A stretch of DNA of 15,611 nucleotides, taken from UBA1672 sp046542355 (GTDB taxonomy: Bacteria; Pseudomonadota; Alphaproteobacteria; Micavibrionales; Micavibrionaceae). The notes below the pieces were generated by a model, which saw nothing but the letters and a program-made list of their open reading frames with translations, made no database searches and was not told where the DNA came from. The position numbers and the translations under genes are program-made. The stretch lies in assembly GCA_046542355.1 (NCBI GenBank), contig JBKHBN010000040.1:1-15611 (forward strand), written 5' to 3'. Shown piece after piece: positions 1 to 7,300 of the stretch. The stretch's first letter is position 1. Each line of letters starts with the position of its first letter.

Positions 1-1189
1 TTTTTGTCAATTCGCCAAGTGTCTCAAGTTCTGCAAACTGGGCGCGGTCATTGGCATCGGCGATAGAGCCGGGGCGCAGACCATCCCCCAGCGAGAACGA
101 TATGTCGTAGGCTTTCATGATCTCACAGGTTTCTTCGAAATGCTCGTATAAGAAGCTCTCTTTATTATGCGCCATGCACCATTTGGCGATGATAGACCCG
201 CCGCGCGAAACAATCCCAGTCACGCGATTTCTGGTATAAGCCACATAATCACGCAGCACTCCGGCATGAATCGTGAAATAATCGACGCCCTGCTCGGCCT
301 GTTCTATCAACGTATCGCGGAAGACTTCCCAGTTTAGCTCTTCGGCGATGCCGCCAACTTTTTCAAGTGCCTGATACATTGGAACAGTGCCAATGGGCGC
401 GGGAGAATTGCGGATGATCCACTCTCGGGTATCATGGATATTGTTTCCTGTCGATAGATCCATTACCGTATCAGCGCCCCAGCGCAGCGCCCAGACCATT
501 TTATCTACCTCTTCGCCAATAGAGCTGGTAATTGCAGAATTTCCGATATTGGCGTTAATCTTCACAAGGAAATTGCGGCCAATGATCATGGGTTCTGATT
601 CCGGATGATTGATATTGGCCGGAATAATGGCGCGTCCCTCGGCAATTTCTTTACGGACGAACTCAGGTGTTATCAAATCAGGGATATGAGCGCCAAAATT
701 TTCACCTTCTTTTGCACGCTCGTGCGCGGCTTTTCGGCCTTCATTTTCACGCACAGCGACATATTCCATCTCGGGTGTGATGATCCCTTTGCGCGCGTAA
801 TGCAGTTGAGTTACGTTTGCTCCAGTCCTGGCACGCAAGGGTTTCTCAGGAGAGGCAGGAAATCTTTCATGTGTTATAAATTCTTCGTTTTTATGGCCAT
901 TATCAACGGGTTTTATCTTACGCCCTTCTACACGCTGTACATCACCGCGCTGCTCTATCCATTTCCAACGATGCTTTGGAAGGCCGCGCATAATATCAAG
1001 ATCTACTGTTTCATCAGTATATGGGCCTGAGGGATCATATACGGTTATGCTCTGCCCGTTGCTTAGAGAGATCTTGCGCATTGGCACGCGCAAATCGCCA
1101 ACATAGACCTTCTTGGATGACGGGAGTGCGCCGCGGGTAACATGTGTGGTTGACGGGCAAACGCCCTTGGCTGTTGAATTGGAAGTCAT
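1..1189 (-). CDS. thiC: Phosphomethylpyrimidine synthase ThiC (N-terminal part, cut by window edge)
   Basis: ThiC is a radical SAM enzyme that rearranges 5-aminoimidazole ribotide into HMP phosphate, the pyrimidine half of thiamin. About 396 codons are present, roughly two thirds of the family's usual length of just over 600. Seen by translation: the N-terminal ThiC-associated region, then TGANVTQLHYARKGIITPEM, FGAHIPDLITPEFVR, NHPESEPMIIGRNFLVKINA, WGADTVMDLSTG, NSPAPIGTVPMYQALEKVGG, VDYFTIHAGVL, GIVSRGGSIIAKWC and SLGDGLRPGSIADAND. All are hallmark ThiC blocks. The C-terminal CxxCxxxxC cluster motif lies beyond the left edge. The ATG at 1187-1189 has an AAGGA Shine-Dalgarno about 6 bases upstream. 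It lies 43 bp downstream of the tautomerase gene on the same strand, so both should be co-transcribed under the TPP riboswitch. Confidence 0.97.
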   Translation of the reverse strand, partial: MTSNSTAKGVCPSTTHVTRGALPSSKKVYVGDLRVPMRKISLSNGQSITVYDPSGPYTDETVDLDIMRGLPKHRWKWIEQRGDVQRVEGRKIKPVDNGHKNEEFITHERFPASPEKPLRARTGANVTQLHYARKGIITPEMEYVAVRENEGRKAAHERAKEGENFGAHIPDLITPEFVRKEIAEGRAIIPANINHPESEPMIIGRNFLVKINANIGNSAITSSIGEEVDKMVWALRWGADTVMDLSTGNNIHDTREWIIRNSPAPIGTVPMYQALEKVGGIAEELNWEVFRDTLIEQAEQGVDYFTIHAGVLRDYVAYTRNRVTGIVSRGGSIIAKWCMAHNKESFLYEHFEETCEIMKAYDISFSLGDGLRPGSIADANDRAQFAELETLGELTK

Positions 1190-1232
1190 TAGCATTTCCT
1201 TGTTAATAAATATTTTGGTAATGGGGTGGTGT

Positions 1233-1580
1233 TTATGTCGTATAATACATATCGGCGTCCATATCGCGGATTTCCATGCTTATGGCGCAGGCTTTGACTT
1301 TTTCTGTGACATGCTCTTTTAGAACCCCGAACAGCGCTTCTGCGTAACGGTGTTTGGTGTCTTTGTCCCTTCCGGCTTTTAGAGCCAGAGTGACATGTAT
1401 CATATGGCCATGGAGATCCTGCTCGCCTACCGCGGCATATCTGCACATGCGTGAGCGGGTTCTGATTGCGGATTTGTTCACACCTTGCGCGGCCAGAGTC
1501 TCGTGCAGACTCAGGACAAGTGCCGGGGAGTCAATGATCTCACCCAGTGTTTTGGAATATTCAATCAATATATGCGGCAT
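1233..1580 (-). CDS. Tautomerase-superfamily protein, 5-carboxymethyl-2-hydroxymuconate isomerase (CHMI/HpaF) type
   Basis: A 115-residue protein beginning MPHILIEYS. The Pro directly after Met is the catalytic N-terminal proline expected in the tautomerase superfamily. The segment IRTRSRMCRYAAVG matches the arginine-containing region of CHMI (HpaF), and HMIHVTLALKAGRDKDTK matches the following strand. Length fits CHMI monomers (about 115-125). The ATG at 1578-1580 follows AAGGAG with 9 bases of spacing. In homoprotocatechuate degradation HpaF isomerises 5-carboxymethyl-2-hydroxymuconate, but no hpa genes are present here. The gene is the first cistron after a TPP riboswitch and lies just upstream of thiC, so a role linked to thiamin is plausible. 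The family call comes from motifs; the substrate is unknown. Confidence 0.8.
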   Translation of the reverse strand: MPHILIEYSKTLGEIIDSPALVLSLHETLAAQGVNKSAIRTRSRMCRYAAVGEQDLHGHMIHVTLALKAGRDKDTKHRYAEALFGVLKEHVTEKVKACAISMEIRDMDADMYYTT

Positions 1581-1591
1581 GCGCGCTTTCT

Positions 1592-1681
1592 CCTTTCCCT
1601 GCGCCGGTGTTAACCGACAGGTTCTAAGGGTATACTCTCAGCTTCTTTTGTACGTTACATACTAAAGGTGCACCCCTAAGG
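1592..1681 (-). promoter_or_regulatory. TPP (THI-box) riboswitch controlling the tautomerase-thiC unit
   Basis: Read on the minus strand, the leader shows the ordered TPP aptamer signature: CCTTAGGGGTGC, a variable arm, GCTGAGA, then ATACCCTTAGAACCTG, a short hairpin (CGGTTAACACCG) and GCGCAGGGA. The outer P1 helix can form between CCTT (1678-1681) and AAGG (1592-1595). The 3' P1 strand is part of the AAGGAG Shine-Dalgarno (1590-1595) of the tautomerase ORF. TPP binding would therefore hide the ribosome binding site directly, which suggests translational repression. The motif order is seen in the sequence; the control mechanism is inferred. Confidence 0.93.
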
Positions 1682-1709
1682 TTTTGGTTTTACTAAAGCC
1701 GTAAGCTTT

Positions 1710-1757
1710 GCGTTTATAAAGATGATTGTCAAGTGATCAGAAAAGATTTATAAACGC
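1710..1757. repeat. Perfect 11-bp inverted repeat in the divergent intergenic region
   Basis: GCGTTTATAAA (1710-1720) and TTTATAAACGC (1747-1757) are exact reverse complements separated by 26 bp. They lie between the riboswitch leader (minus strand) and the membrane-anchored acidic protein (plus strand). The spacer holds a minus-strand TTGACA (1727-1732) that could serve as a -35 for the thiamin unit, but I see no convincing -10 at the right distance. It could be an operator or looped site. Function unknown. Confidence 0.6.
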
Positions 1758-1829
1758 TCCTATCGCTTGATAACAACGTTTAAAAAAGGCTTTTGCATTT
1801 TTATTTTTGCCTTGCTGAGCACGCGTTTT

Positions 1830-1860
1830 TTGTCTGGCGCTAATGAAATAGAATTATAAT
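1830..1860 (+). promoter_or_regulatory. Candidate sigma-70-type promoter for the acidic membrane protein
   Basis: A consensus -10 TATAAT occupies 1855-1860, 18 bp before the start codon. The best -35 is TTGTCT (1830-1835), with a longer than ideal 19-bp spacer. The -10 is clear; the -35 is weak. Confidence 0.4.
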
Positions 1861-1878
1861 AACAAAAGAGGTTATGTT

Positions 1879-2463
1879 ATGAAGAACCGTTTGGTCAGAT
1901 GGTCAATTTACCTTGCTATCGGTGTGCTTATCGGCGTTGGTGTAAACTACTTCCAGCAAAAAGAAAAGGATGACGATGTTGTTGCGCTTTCTCCTGATGA
2001 AGCACAACAAACAGATCTTGAACTTCCTAATCGTGATATTGCACTTGATGACGAAGCAATGGAAACGATTCCAAGCCTTGATGGCTTTGTTGAAGATGCA
2101 AAGGATGCCGGCTCAACTTTGAGAGATGCCGCTGATGCAGCTATGCAAGAGATGGGCGATATCGGGGAAACTCTTTCAGAAGGCGCGCAAGAGGCTGTGG
2201 ATAGCCTTCCAGCTTCTGATGAAGAGAGTAAAACAAGCGAAGATCCCATGGAAGAAACCGAAGGCACAGAAGAGTCTGCCTTAGAAGAAGATGAGCCTGT
2301 TTCCAATACTTTGGACAATATTGCTCCTGAAGCCGGTGTAGTGGAGCCGGATCACTCTTCTTCCGAACAAAGCAATGAAAATCATAGCGTTGTAGAAAAG
2401 TCTATAGAGAGTAATGAAATCCAGTCAAAGAATATGTCTGTTCTTACTCCTATGCCCGAATAA
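1879..2463 (+). CDS. Membrane-anchored acidic protein of unknown function
   Basis: A 194-residue protein I do not recognise. Residues 1-7 (MKNRLVR) are basic. Residues 8-25 form a single hydrophobic helix (WSIYLAIGVLIGVGVNYF), and everything after that is strongly acidic and Ser/Thr/Glu-rich. This predicts an N-in signal anchor with the C-terminal part in the periplasm. The middle, about residues 70-112 (FVEDAKDAGSTLRDAADAAM and on), looks like an amphipathic helix; the tail (about 113-194) looks disordered. The ATG follows AAAGAGG, and an intrinsic terminator lies 38 bp after the stop, so it may be monocistronic. It lies just upstream of another envelope protein of unknown role. Coding status is supported by the RBS, -10 box, TM helix and terminator. 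Confidence 0.75.
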   Translation: MKNRLVRWSIYLAIGVLIGVGVNYFQQKEKDDDVVALSPDEAQQTDLELPNRDIALDDEAMETIPSLDGFVEDAKDAGSTLRDAADAAMQEMGDIGETLSEGAQEAVDSLPASDEESKTSEDPMEETEGTEESALEEDEPVSNTLDNIAPEAGVVEPDHSSSEQSNENHSVVEKSIESNEIQSKNMSVLTPMPE

Positions 2464-2501
2464 GAGCGCCGTTTTTCTCTTGTGATTTACTTTTTTTTGA
2501 A

Positions 2502-2534
2502 AAGAGCCGCAATGCTTCCGGCTCTTATTTTTTT
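2502..2534 (+). terminator. Intrinsic terminator after the acidic membrane protein
   Basis: An 8-bp perfect stem, AAGAGCCG (2502-2509) with CGGCTCTT (2519-2526), closes a 9-base loop and is followed by A and seven T. A second, weaker hairpin follows (TTCTCC 2540-2545 with GGAGAA 2555-2560, then GATTTTT) and may be a back-up. Confidence 0.85.
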
Positions 2535-2703
2535 GTATGTTCTCCTTAATTTATGGAGAAGATTTTTATCCCCAGCCTTTATTGAAGAAAAACAGCTAAA
2601 TGCTTTTTAGTCCTTCTCAAAACTGTAATGATGGACATGTTATTTCGAATCAGCAGGTGCGTCCGCGTCTGTTATTTTACTGAGATCAGGGTTTTTGGTT
2701 AAG

Positions 2704-4353
2704 ATGTCCTACACAAGGTATGTAACGTCTGTTTTGCTTATCTGTTGTCTGTTTAGCGTATGGTCAGGCATTAATACTGCGCGCAGTGATGACACTGAGC
2801 TGTACTTCTATCCGAAAAGAAAATGGGATGTTAAACGACTGAATCCTGATGATGACTCCCTTGCTATTTGTTCTATCAGTAATCAACTGAATAATGGCTA
2901 TATGATTGAGATGACAGGTAATGCCGAGGGATTTAACGCCGTTAATATTGATTTTAAACAAAATGCTTTTATTGAGGGAAATGTGTATGATGTACAATAT
3001 TTTGTCCCCGGTGTTTCAAATATTACACTCCCATCAAAAGCGATAAAGACAAGTCTTATCAGCAGTGATCTTAGTGAATATGACGATTTTGCAAAAGAAA
3101 TCAGTCGTACCGGCGTTATAGATATTCAGGTAAAGGGTAGCACCTTTCGCTTATATCTGACCGGGCTGGAGGCTCGGATGGCCGCTTACAATGAGTGCAC
3201 CGGATTGCTGAAAGAACCAAGCTTTGCAGAGCATGATGGCGGTGCAGAAATGCCGAGCCAAGATTCACTGGATGTGGCGGCTACAGGACAGACCGCGCAA
3301 GACTCCCCTATGCTTATCAACCCTGTTCATAGCGATGCAAGGAATGATAATTCTTCTGCTGCTGAAATTGCAGAAAATGAAGAACATCTCGCTCCCTCTC
3401 ACCCCACGCGGCAACTGGCTCCGTCTTCGCTCGCACCACCGCCGCCTTCTCCTTCTGCTCCTCTTGTTGCTGGGGAAGACGTTGCAGCGTCCCAGTCCAC
3501 CAGCCACCCTGAGAGTTCAAAGCTATCTGTTTCTCAAGACGGCACGCACCCCTCATCCAAAGACCCGGCTCCGCGCTATATTGATGTTCTGGCTCAAAAA
3601 CTTAAGAGAAACAGTGATACATTCAAGGTTAGTTCCGATGTGCGCACTGGGGATTCTTCCCTAATTCAGAACGAGCAAACAGCAAAACAAGATGCAGAAC
3701 AGTCTCCTCCAAACATTGAACGCGCCAGTACGCCAGAGCCTGTGTACAACATTGTGAAGAACAAAGAACCTATTGTCGTTGACTTCACGCGTGGCCTTCA
3801 TTCAGCCCCGGCTTCTAACGTCCCCTCATCGCCCAAAAAAGCACCGGCTGCTGCCAATATTGCAAGCGCAGAAAAGTCAGCCGATATAGAACCGGCTGCG
3901 GGTACAAAAGCGGGCAAGACGATCAATGATGATGCTTTTGTGCAAATGCGGAACAAAATCTCTTCTCTGGAACAGCAGGTTATTTCACTTACAGAAAAAA
4001 ATAACTTTCTTGATAATGAACTAAAAACTGCGCTTAAAGATGCGGAAAAAGAACGTCTATCAGTTTCATCTGATAACTGGAATCTCGAGCGCGCCACAAT
4101 GCGTTTTAACGAGGCTGAACGACAGATTCAGCGTCTGGGGCGTCAACTTCAAACCCAACGTGCGCAGTGTGAATTGGAAAAAAGCGAACTGGAAAATCTG
4201 CTCTTTGATCCCAAGCTGACCAGCCAGCAGCAACAAGTCAAACTCTCATCGCTTGAGACAGCGCTTGATCAAGCCAAGTCAGAGCTTCTTCGCCAACAAC
4301 GCACTTATGAGGAACGAATAAAAATTATGGAACAACAGCTAGAGGCACGATAG
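2704..4353 (+). CDS. Secreted coiled-coil protein of unknown function
   Basis: A 549-residue protein from the ATG at 2704; a TTG nine bases earlier is possible but neither start has a strong RBS. The N-terminus is a signal peptide or signal anchor (hydrophobic core VTSVLLICCLFSVWSG, about residues 7-22). A compact beta-rich domain follows (about 30-170) with one Cys near each end (C56 and C165), which could form a disulfide in the periplasm. Then comes a long low-complexity Pro/Ser/Ala linker (about 175-405, including a run of prolines near 242-247). The C-terminal part (about 410-549) is a coiled coil with leucine heptads (ISSLEQQVISL, LRQQRTYEERIKIMEQQLEA). The domain order suggests an envelope scaffold or an adaptor spanning the periplasm. 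I do not recognise the family. Confidence 0.82.
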   Translation: MSYTRYVTSVLLICCLFSVWSGINTARSDDTELYFYPKRKWDVKRLNPDDDSLAICSISNQLNNGYMIEMTGNAEGFNAVNIDFKQNAFIEGNVYDVQYFVPGVSNITLPSKAIKTSLISSDLSEYDDFAKEISRTGVIDIQVKGSTFRLYLTGLEARMAAYNECTGLLKEPSFAEHDGGAEMPSQDSLDVAATGQTAQDSPMLINPVHSDARNDNSSAAEIAENEEHLAPSHPTRQLAPSSLAPPPPSPSAPLVAGEDVAASQSTSHPESSKLSVSQDGTHPSSKDPAPRYIDVLAQKLKRNSDTFKVSSDVRTGDSSLIQNEQTAKQDAEQSPPNIERASTPEPVYNIVKNKEPIVVDFTRGLHSAPASNVPSSPKKAPAAANIASAEKSADIEPAAGTKAGKTINDDAFVQMRNKISSLEQQVISLTEKNNFLDNELKTALKDAEKERLSVSSDNWNLERATMRFNEAERQIQRLGRQLQTQRAQCELEKSELENLLFDPKLTSQQQQVKLSSLETALDQAKSELLRQQRTYEERIKIMEQQLEAR

Positions 4354-4775
4354 AAGGTTCGTGGCTCCGGCGCTGATTGGGATACTGTGTAATCAGACTA
4401 AGTATAAACTGGAGTTTCTGCGTATTGCGTAAGCGGGTGGCTACTGGAGTTATTTATCAAAGCCCGTGATTTTGCTTGTTACACATTGCTATGAGTATTT
4501 TTGTGAATTCAGGCATTGCTGCGTTTTTTTTGACTGAGTAGAACTAGAGTCTTACTTATGTAAGCTGCGTATTTTACCTTCTACTTTTACTGTGTAAAGA
4601 AAGGCCGGACTCCCTTCCCGGCCTTTTTCTTTTTTTATGCGGAATGCCCCCTTGCGCAGAGCGTCAAAATCAGCATTATTTAATTGACATGATAAAAAAA
4701 ATAAGGCACTTCAACTCATCTAGAGAAGATGTGTATGAATCAAAAATTAACGTGATGTGAAGGAGAAGAAGAAGA
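4354..4775. other. Intergenic region with one terminator; possible small transcript
   Basis: A gap of 422 bp without a convincing gene. It contains the strong intrinsic terminator at 4600-4637, about 245 bp after the preceding stop codon. A TTGACT (4530-4535) upstream could start a short transcript ending there, but the matching -10 is poor (TACTTA, 4553-4558). A second TTGACA at 4684-4689 could be the -35 for the downstream FYDLN-type gene; again the -10 is unclear. The only short ORF I noticed (16 codons near 4490) has no RBS. No tRNA-like T-loop was found. Confidence 0.4.
4600..4637 (+). terminator. Strong intrinsic terminator
   Basis: AAAGGCCGG (4600-4608) pairs perfectly with CCGGCCTTT (4618-4626) across a 9-base loop and is followed by a T-rich tract broken by a single C. 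It ends either the long 3' untranslated region of the coiled-coil protein gene or a separate short RNA. Confidence 0.9.
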
Positions 4776-5240
4776 GTGAGTACATCAACTGCATCAGACC
4801 CAAAGGGATTAAAAAGAGTTTGCACCAATTGCGGTACACGCTTTTATGATATGAATAAACGCCCGATTGTGTGCCCCTCTTGCGGGACAGAATTCACTCT
4901 CGACACCAAGCTAAAAGGACGACGCTCGCGCATTAGCGTCATTGAGGACGTTAAGAAAAACAAGAAAAAGATTGAAAACGAGGATAGTCCAGAGAACGAG
5001 GATGATAAAACAGATCTTCTTGAAAATGAAAACGAGGATGAATACGAAGATGATGAAGATGACGGTGTAGAAGCCGTCAGCCTTGATGATGAAGATAGTA
5101 GCGGCGATGATGATGAAGATGATTCTTCTGATCAAGATGAGGATGAAGATGAATCCCTTGATGATATTCCTGATTTTGATGATGAAGATATCGAAGCCGA
5201 TCTTGATGATGATACATTGCTTGATGATGATGAGGACTAA
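4776..5240 (+). CDS. FYDLN_acid (TIGR02300-type) zinc-ribbon protein with acidic tail
   Basis: A 154-residue protein. The N-terminus has a four-cysteine zinc ribbon (C16, C19, C33, C36: CTNCGTRFYDMN then CPSCGTEF). The FYDMN segment corresponds to the FYDLN motif that names the family. A basic stretch (KLKGRRSR) follows, and the last ~90 residues are almost entirely Asp/Glu-rich repeats encoded by GATGAT/GAAGAT runs. The family is widespread in Alphaproteobacteria and, as far as I know, has no established function. The ribbon and acidic tail resemble nucleic-acid or polymerase-associated proteins, but that is only an inference. The start is GTG at 4776, ten bases after AAGGAG. An intrinsic terminator follows closely. 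Confidence 0.93.
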   Translation: MSTSTASDPKGLKRVCTNCGTRFYDMNKRPIVCPSCGTEFTLDTKLKGRRSRISVIEDVKKNKKKIENEDSPENEDDKTDLLENENEDEYEDDEDDGVEAVSLDDEDSSGDDDEDDSSDQDEDEDESLDDIPDFDDEDIEADLDDDTLLDDDED

Positions 5241-5272
5241 GCTTTGTGCATCATTATGACATTTTTGTTACT

Positions 5273-5299
5273 AAAGGGGCGGATCACCGCTCCTTTTTT
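5273..5299 (+). terminator. Intrinsic terminator between the FYDLN-type gene and prmA
   Basis: GGGGCGG (5276-5282) pairs with CCGCTCC (5287-5293) around a tight ATCA loop, with one G-T pair and flanking A/T pairs, followed by six T. It ends only 45 bases before the preferred prmA start, which bears on how prmA is expressed. Confidence 0.82.
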
Positions 5300-5343
5300 G
5301 TGGGCATCCTATGAGGCTTGTTCTCAAACAGCGAAAGAAATAT

Positions 5344-6258
5344 ATGTATATTGTCCGTCTTAAACTCCCCAGTGAACTGAGTAACGAAAAGGCGCATCGT
5401 CTGGCTGAGGGGCTGGTAGATCTGGCCTTATCGAGCGTTGCCATGCGTGAGGATCATAAATATGACGGCGCGTGGGTTTTAGAATGGCTGATCGACGAAA
5501 AGCCATTGCTTGCAGATCTTGGCATGCGCCTGTCCCTACAGGCGGCAGCTTATAATATCCCTTCGTTTATGAATATTGCAGCTCATGATCTGGAGATTGA
5601 AGAGATTCGCGATGACGTTGACTGGCTGCAGAGCTGTTATGAAGGATTTGAGCCTTTTCATATAGGGGCTTTTTTTATTCATGGCAGCCATTATGAAGGA
5701 TCTATACCAAAGGATAGTATTCCCTTACAAATCGATGCTGCAACCGCTTTTGGCTCAGGCGAGCATGGAACCACAAAAGCCTGCCTGCTTGCGCTTCTTG
5801 ACCTGAACGCAGAACATTTTGATGTGCGTAACGCTTTGGATATGGGAACGGGATCAGGTATTCTTGCTGTGGGCGCCTATAAATTATGGGGGTGCCGCGT
5901 TCTTGGTGTTGATAATGATCCGGAAAGTATCCGCGTTAGCGCGCATCATGCTGTTATTAATGGCATAAATGATAGGAACCCTGATCTTTCAATGGTGCTC
6001 GGTGACGGGTTTGCTACGCCGCAGGTTCAAAAAAACAAACCGTACGGACTTATCCTTGCCAATATTCTGGCGGGGCCGGTGATCGAGATGGCGCCGGCGC
6101 TTGTAGATGTGCTTGATAATAACGGCTGCTGTGTGCTGTCCGGTATGCTGAGCGCGCAAGCCGATCTGGTGTTAAGCGCCTATGAAGGTGAGGGGCTGGT
6201 TTTCCGAGAACGCTATGATATTGGCGAATGGACGACGCTGGTTTTACAAAAGAAATAA
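5344..6258 (+). CDS. prmA: Ribosomal protein L11 methyltransferase PrmA
   Basis: PrmA uses SAM to trimethylate amino groups of ribosomal protein L11 in the cytoplasm. With the ATG at 5344 the protein has 304 residues, close to E. coli PrmA (about 293). An N-terminal L11-recognition domain (about 1-100) precedes a class I methyltransferase fold: DAATAFGSGEHGTT (131-143), the SAM-binding DMGTGSGILAVGA (166-178), GVDNDPESI (188-196) and the PrmA signature ANILAGP (239-245). An upstream ATG at 5311 in the same frame would add 11 residues (MRLVLKQRKKY). I prefer 5344 because MYIVRLKL lines up with the family start (MPWIQLKL in E. coli), and 5311 lies only 11 bp after a terminator. Neither start has a strong RBS. 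Confidence 0.95.
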   Translation: MYIVRLKLPSELSNEKAHRLAEGLVDLALSSVAMREDHKYDGAWVLEWLIDEKPLLADLGMRLSLQAAAYNIPSFMNIAAHDLEIEEIRDDVDWLQSCYEGFEPFHIGAFFIHGSHYEGSIPKDSIPLQIDAATAFGSGEHGTTKACLLALLDLNAEHFDVRNALDMGTGSGILAVGAYKLWGCRVLGVDNDPESIRVSAHHAVINGINDRNPDLSMVLGDGFATPQVQKNKPYGLILANILAGPVIEMAPALVDVLDNNGCCVLSGMLSAQADLVLSAYEGEGLVFRERYDIGEWTTLVLQKK

Positions 6259-6411
6259 AGTCTGTCTCTAACGCTCCTCTCGCAGGTGCAGCATAACAAG
6301 CTGATATTTATTGTTTATTTTTATCTTCTTTAGTTGTGCCTTCTTATTTTATTTGATAATGGTTTTTTACATACATACATTTCAATGAACTTATTATATG
6401 GGAGGGTAAGG

Positions 6412-7257
6412 ATGTTTTATTTCTTCGGGGGTTTTGGTAACCCATCTGCGGTTAGTGATTTTATGGAGGCCACTACAAGACTTTGGAACGGTTCTCTGGG
6501 CGCTTTTTCTGACACCAACGGGCCTGCAAAAATTAGAGAGCATATTGGTTTGATTGAGCGCGTGAACACAAAACTGGAAACTATTGCAGAAAGCGGTAGT
6601 TCAAACGATCTACTTGCCGTGATGCGAGGAGAAGATTTAAGGCAATATCTCGAATTGTTTTCACTGCATATGAAAGGACCACGTCCAGATCACCGTTTGT
6701 GTGCACCGCGTTTATTGACCAGCGCTATCGCCAGAGAGCTTGAGCGCATCCCTAACGATGAGGCTGGCGCGTTTATTCGTGATCTGGGCGCAGAGCCGGC
6801 CTTTACTGATTGCCTTGATATTATGAAAGAACATGAGCTTGGTCTTTTGCTCATAAAAATGGGGCACTGCGCCGCCGAAATCCCTGATAATGATCAGAAA
6901 CTTGCCTTTTTTCATGCTTGCACAGAAAATGGCCTTCTTGAGCGTTTGCTTCCTACCGGCACTGGTGGGGCGGTCGCTGCCTTGATGGAGGGCGTGTTCA
7001 CAGGCGGTGATTTACATGAGGTCAGCGACCTATTGTCTGAATCGGGTGTTCTTAGCAATGTAAGGTGGACAGACATGCATGATTCCTGGTGCTGCAACAC
7101 CACGCATGGCGATTGTGATTTACAGCTGGGCTATCTTGTGAAGGCCGTTTGTCAGGGCGCTGACGACCCAGTGGCGCAAGCTAAAGCATGGTTGGGTGAA
7201 GGCGCTCTCGTGTGTCCGTTATATGTTGATGGCCATAGTGCTCCTGAGGCGGCCTAG
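6412..7257 (+). CDS. Uncharacterised Cys-rich protein (281 aa)
   Basis: I do not recognise this family. The ATG at 6412 has a strong GGAGG six bases upstream. An in-frame TTG at 6334 would add 26 residues but has no such support. The N-terminus MFYFFGGFGNPSAVSDFMEA is hydrophobic but too short and Gly/Pro-broken for a classic membrane helix. The body is mostly helical (for example DLLAVMRGEDLRQYLELFSL). Nine cysteines are present, including a tight Cys/His cluster near the C-terminus (C227, C228, H232, C235, then C247 and C268), which could bind metal. It is probably cytoplasmic. It lies between prmA and hemN and ends in its own terminator, so it looks monocistronic. The RBS, length and terminator make it a real gene; the function is unknown. 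Confidence 0.78.
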   Translation: MFYFFGGFGNPSAVSDFMEATTRLWNGSLGAFSDTNGPAKIREHIGLIERVNTKLETIAESGSSNDLLAVMRGEDLRQYLELFSLHMKGPRPDHRLCAPRLLTSAIARELERIPNDEAGAFIRDLGAEPAFTDCLDIMKEHELGLLLIKMGHCAAEIPDNDQKLAFFHACTENGLLERLLPTGTGGAVAALMEGVFTGGDLHEVSDLLSESGVLSNVRWTDMHDSWCCNTTHGDCDLQLGYLVKAVCQGADDPVAQAKAWLGEGALVCPLYVDGHSAPEAA

Positions 7258-7300
7258 GAGTCACCTTCCGGCTTTTATACAGACGTTATTATCTTTGCTG

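Noticed and set aside
387..1030. Plus-strand ORFs of 73 and 141 codons
   Set aside because: They are antisense to thiC, whose conserved motifs read cleanly on the minus strand through the whole stretch.
1947..2318. Minus-strand 123-codon ORF rich in Ser/Ala
   Set aside because: A mirror of the acidic Glu/Ser-rich plus-strand gene, which has an RBS, TM helix and terminator; the antisense ORF has none.
3224..3664. Plus-strand 146-codon ORF inside the coiled-coil protein gene
   Set aside because: An alternate-frame shadow caused by the low-complexity Pro/Ser/Ala linker; no RBS and unnatural leucine runs.
4490..4543. Short ORF of 16 codons in the 4354-4775 gap
   Set aside because: No Shine-Dalgarno and no recognisable peptide; length is within chance.
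4970..5235. Trinucleotide-like GAT/GAA repetition as a DNA repeat array
   Set aside because: It encodes the acidic tail typical of the FYDLN_acid family, so it reflects protein composition rather than a repeat element.
6369..6380. ACATACATACAT microrepeat
   Set aside because: Only three short units in AT-rich noncoding DNA; no sign of function.
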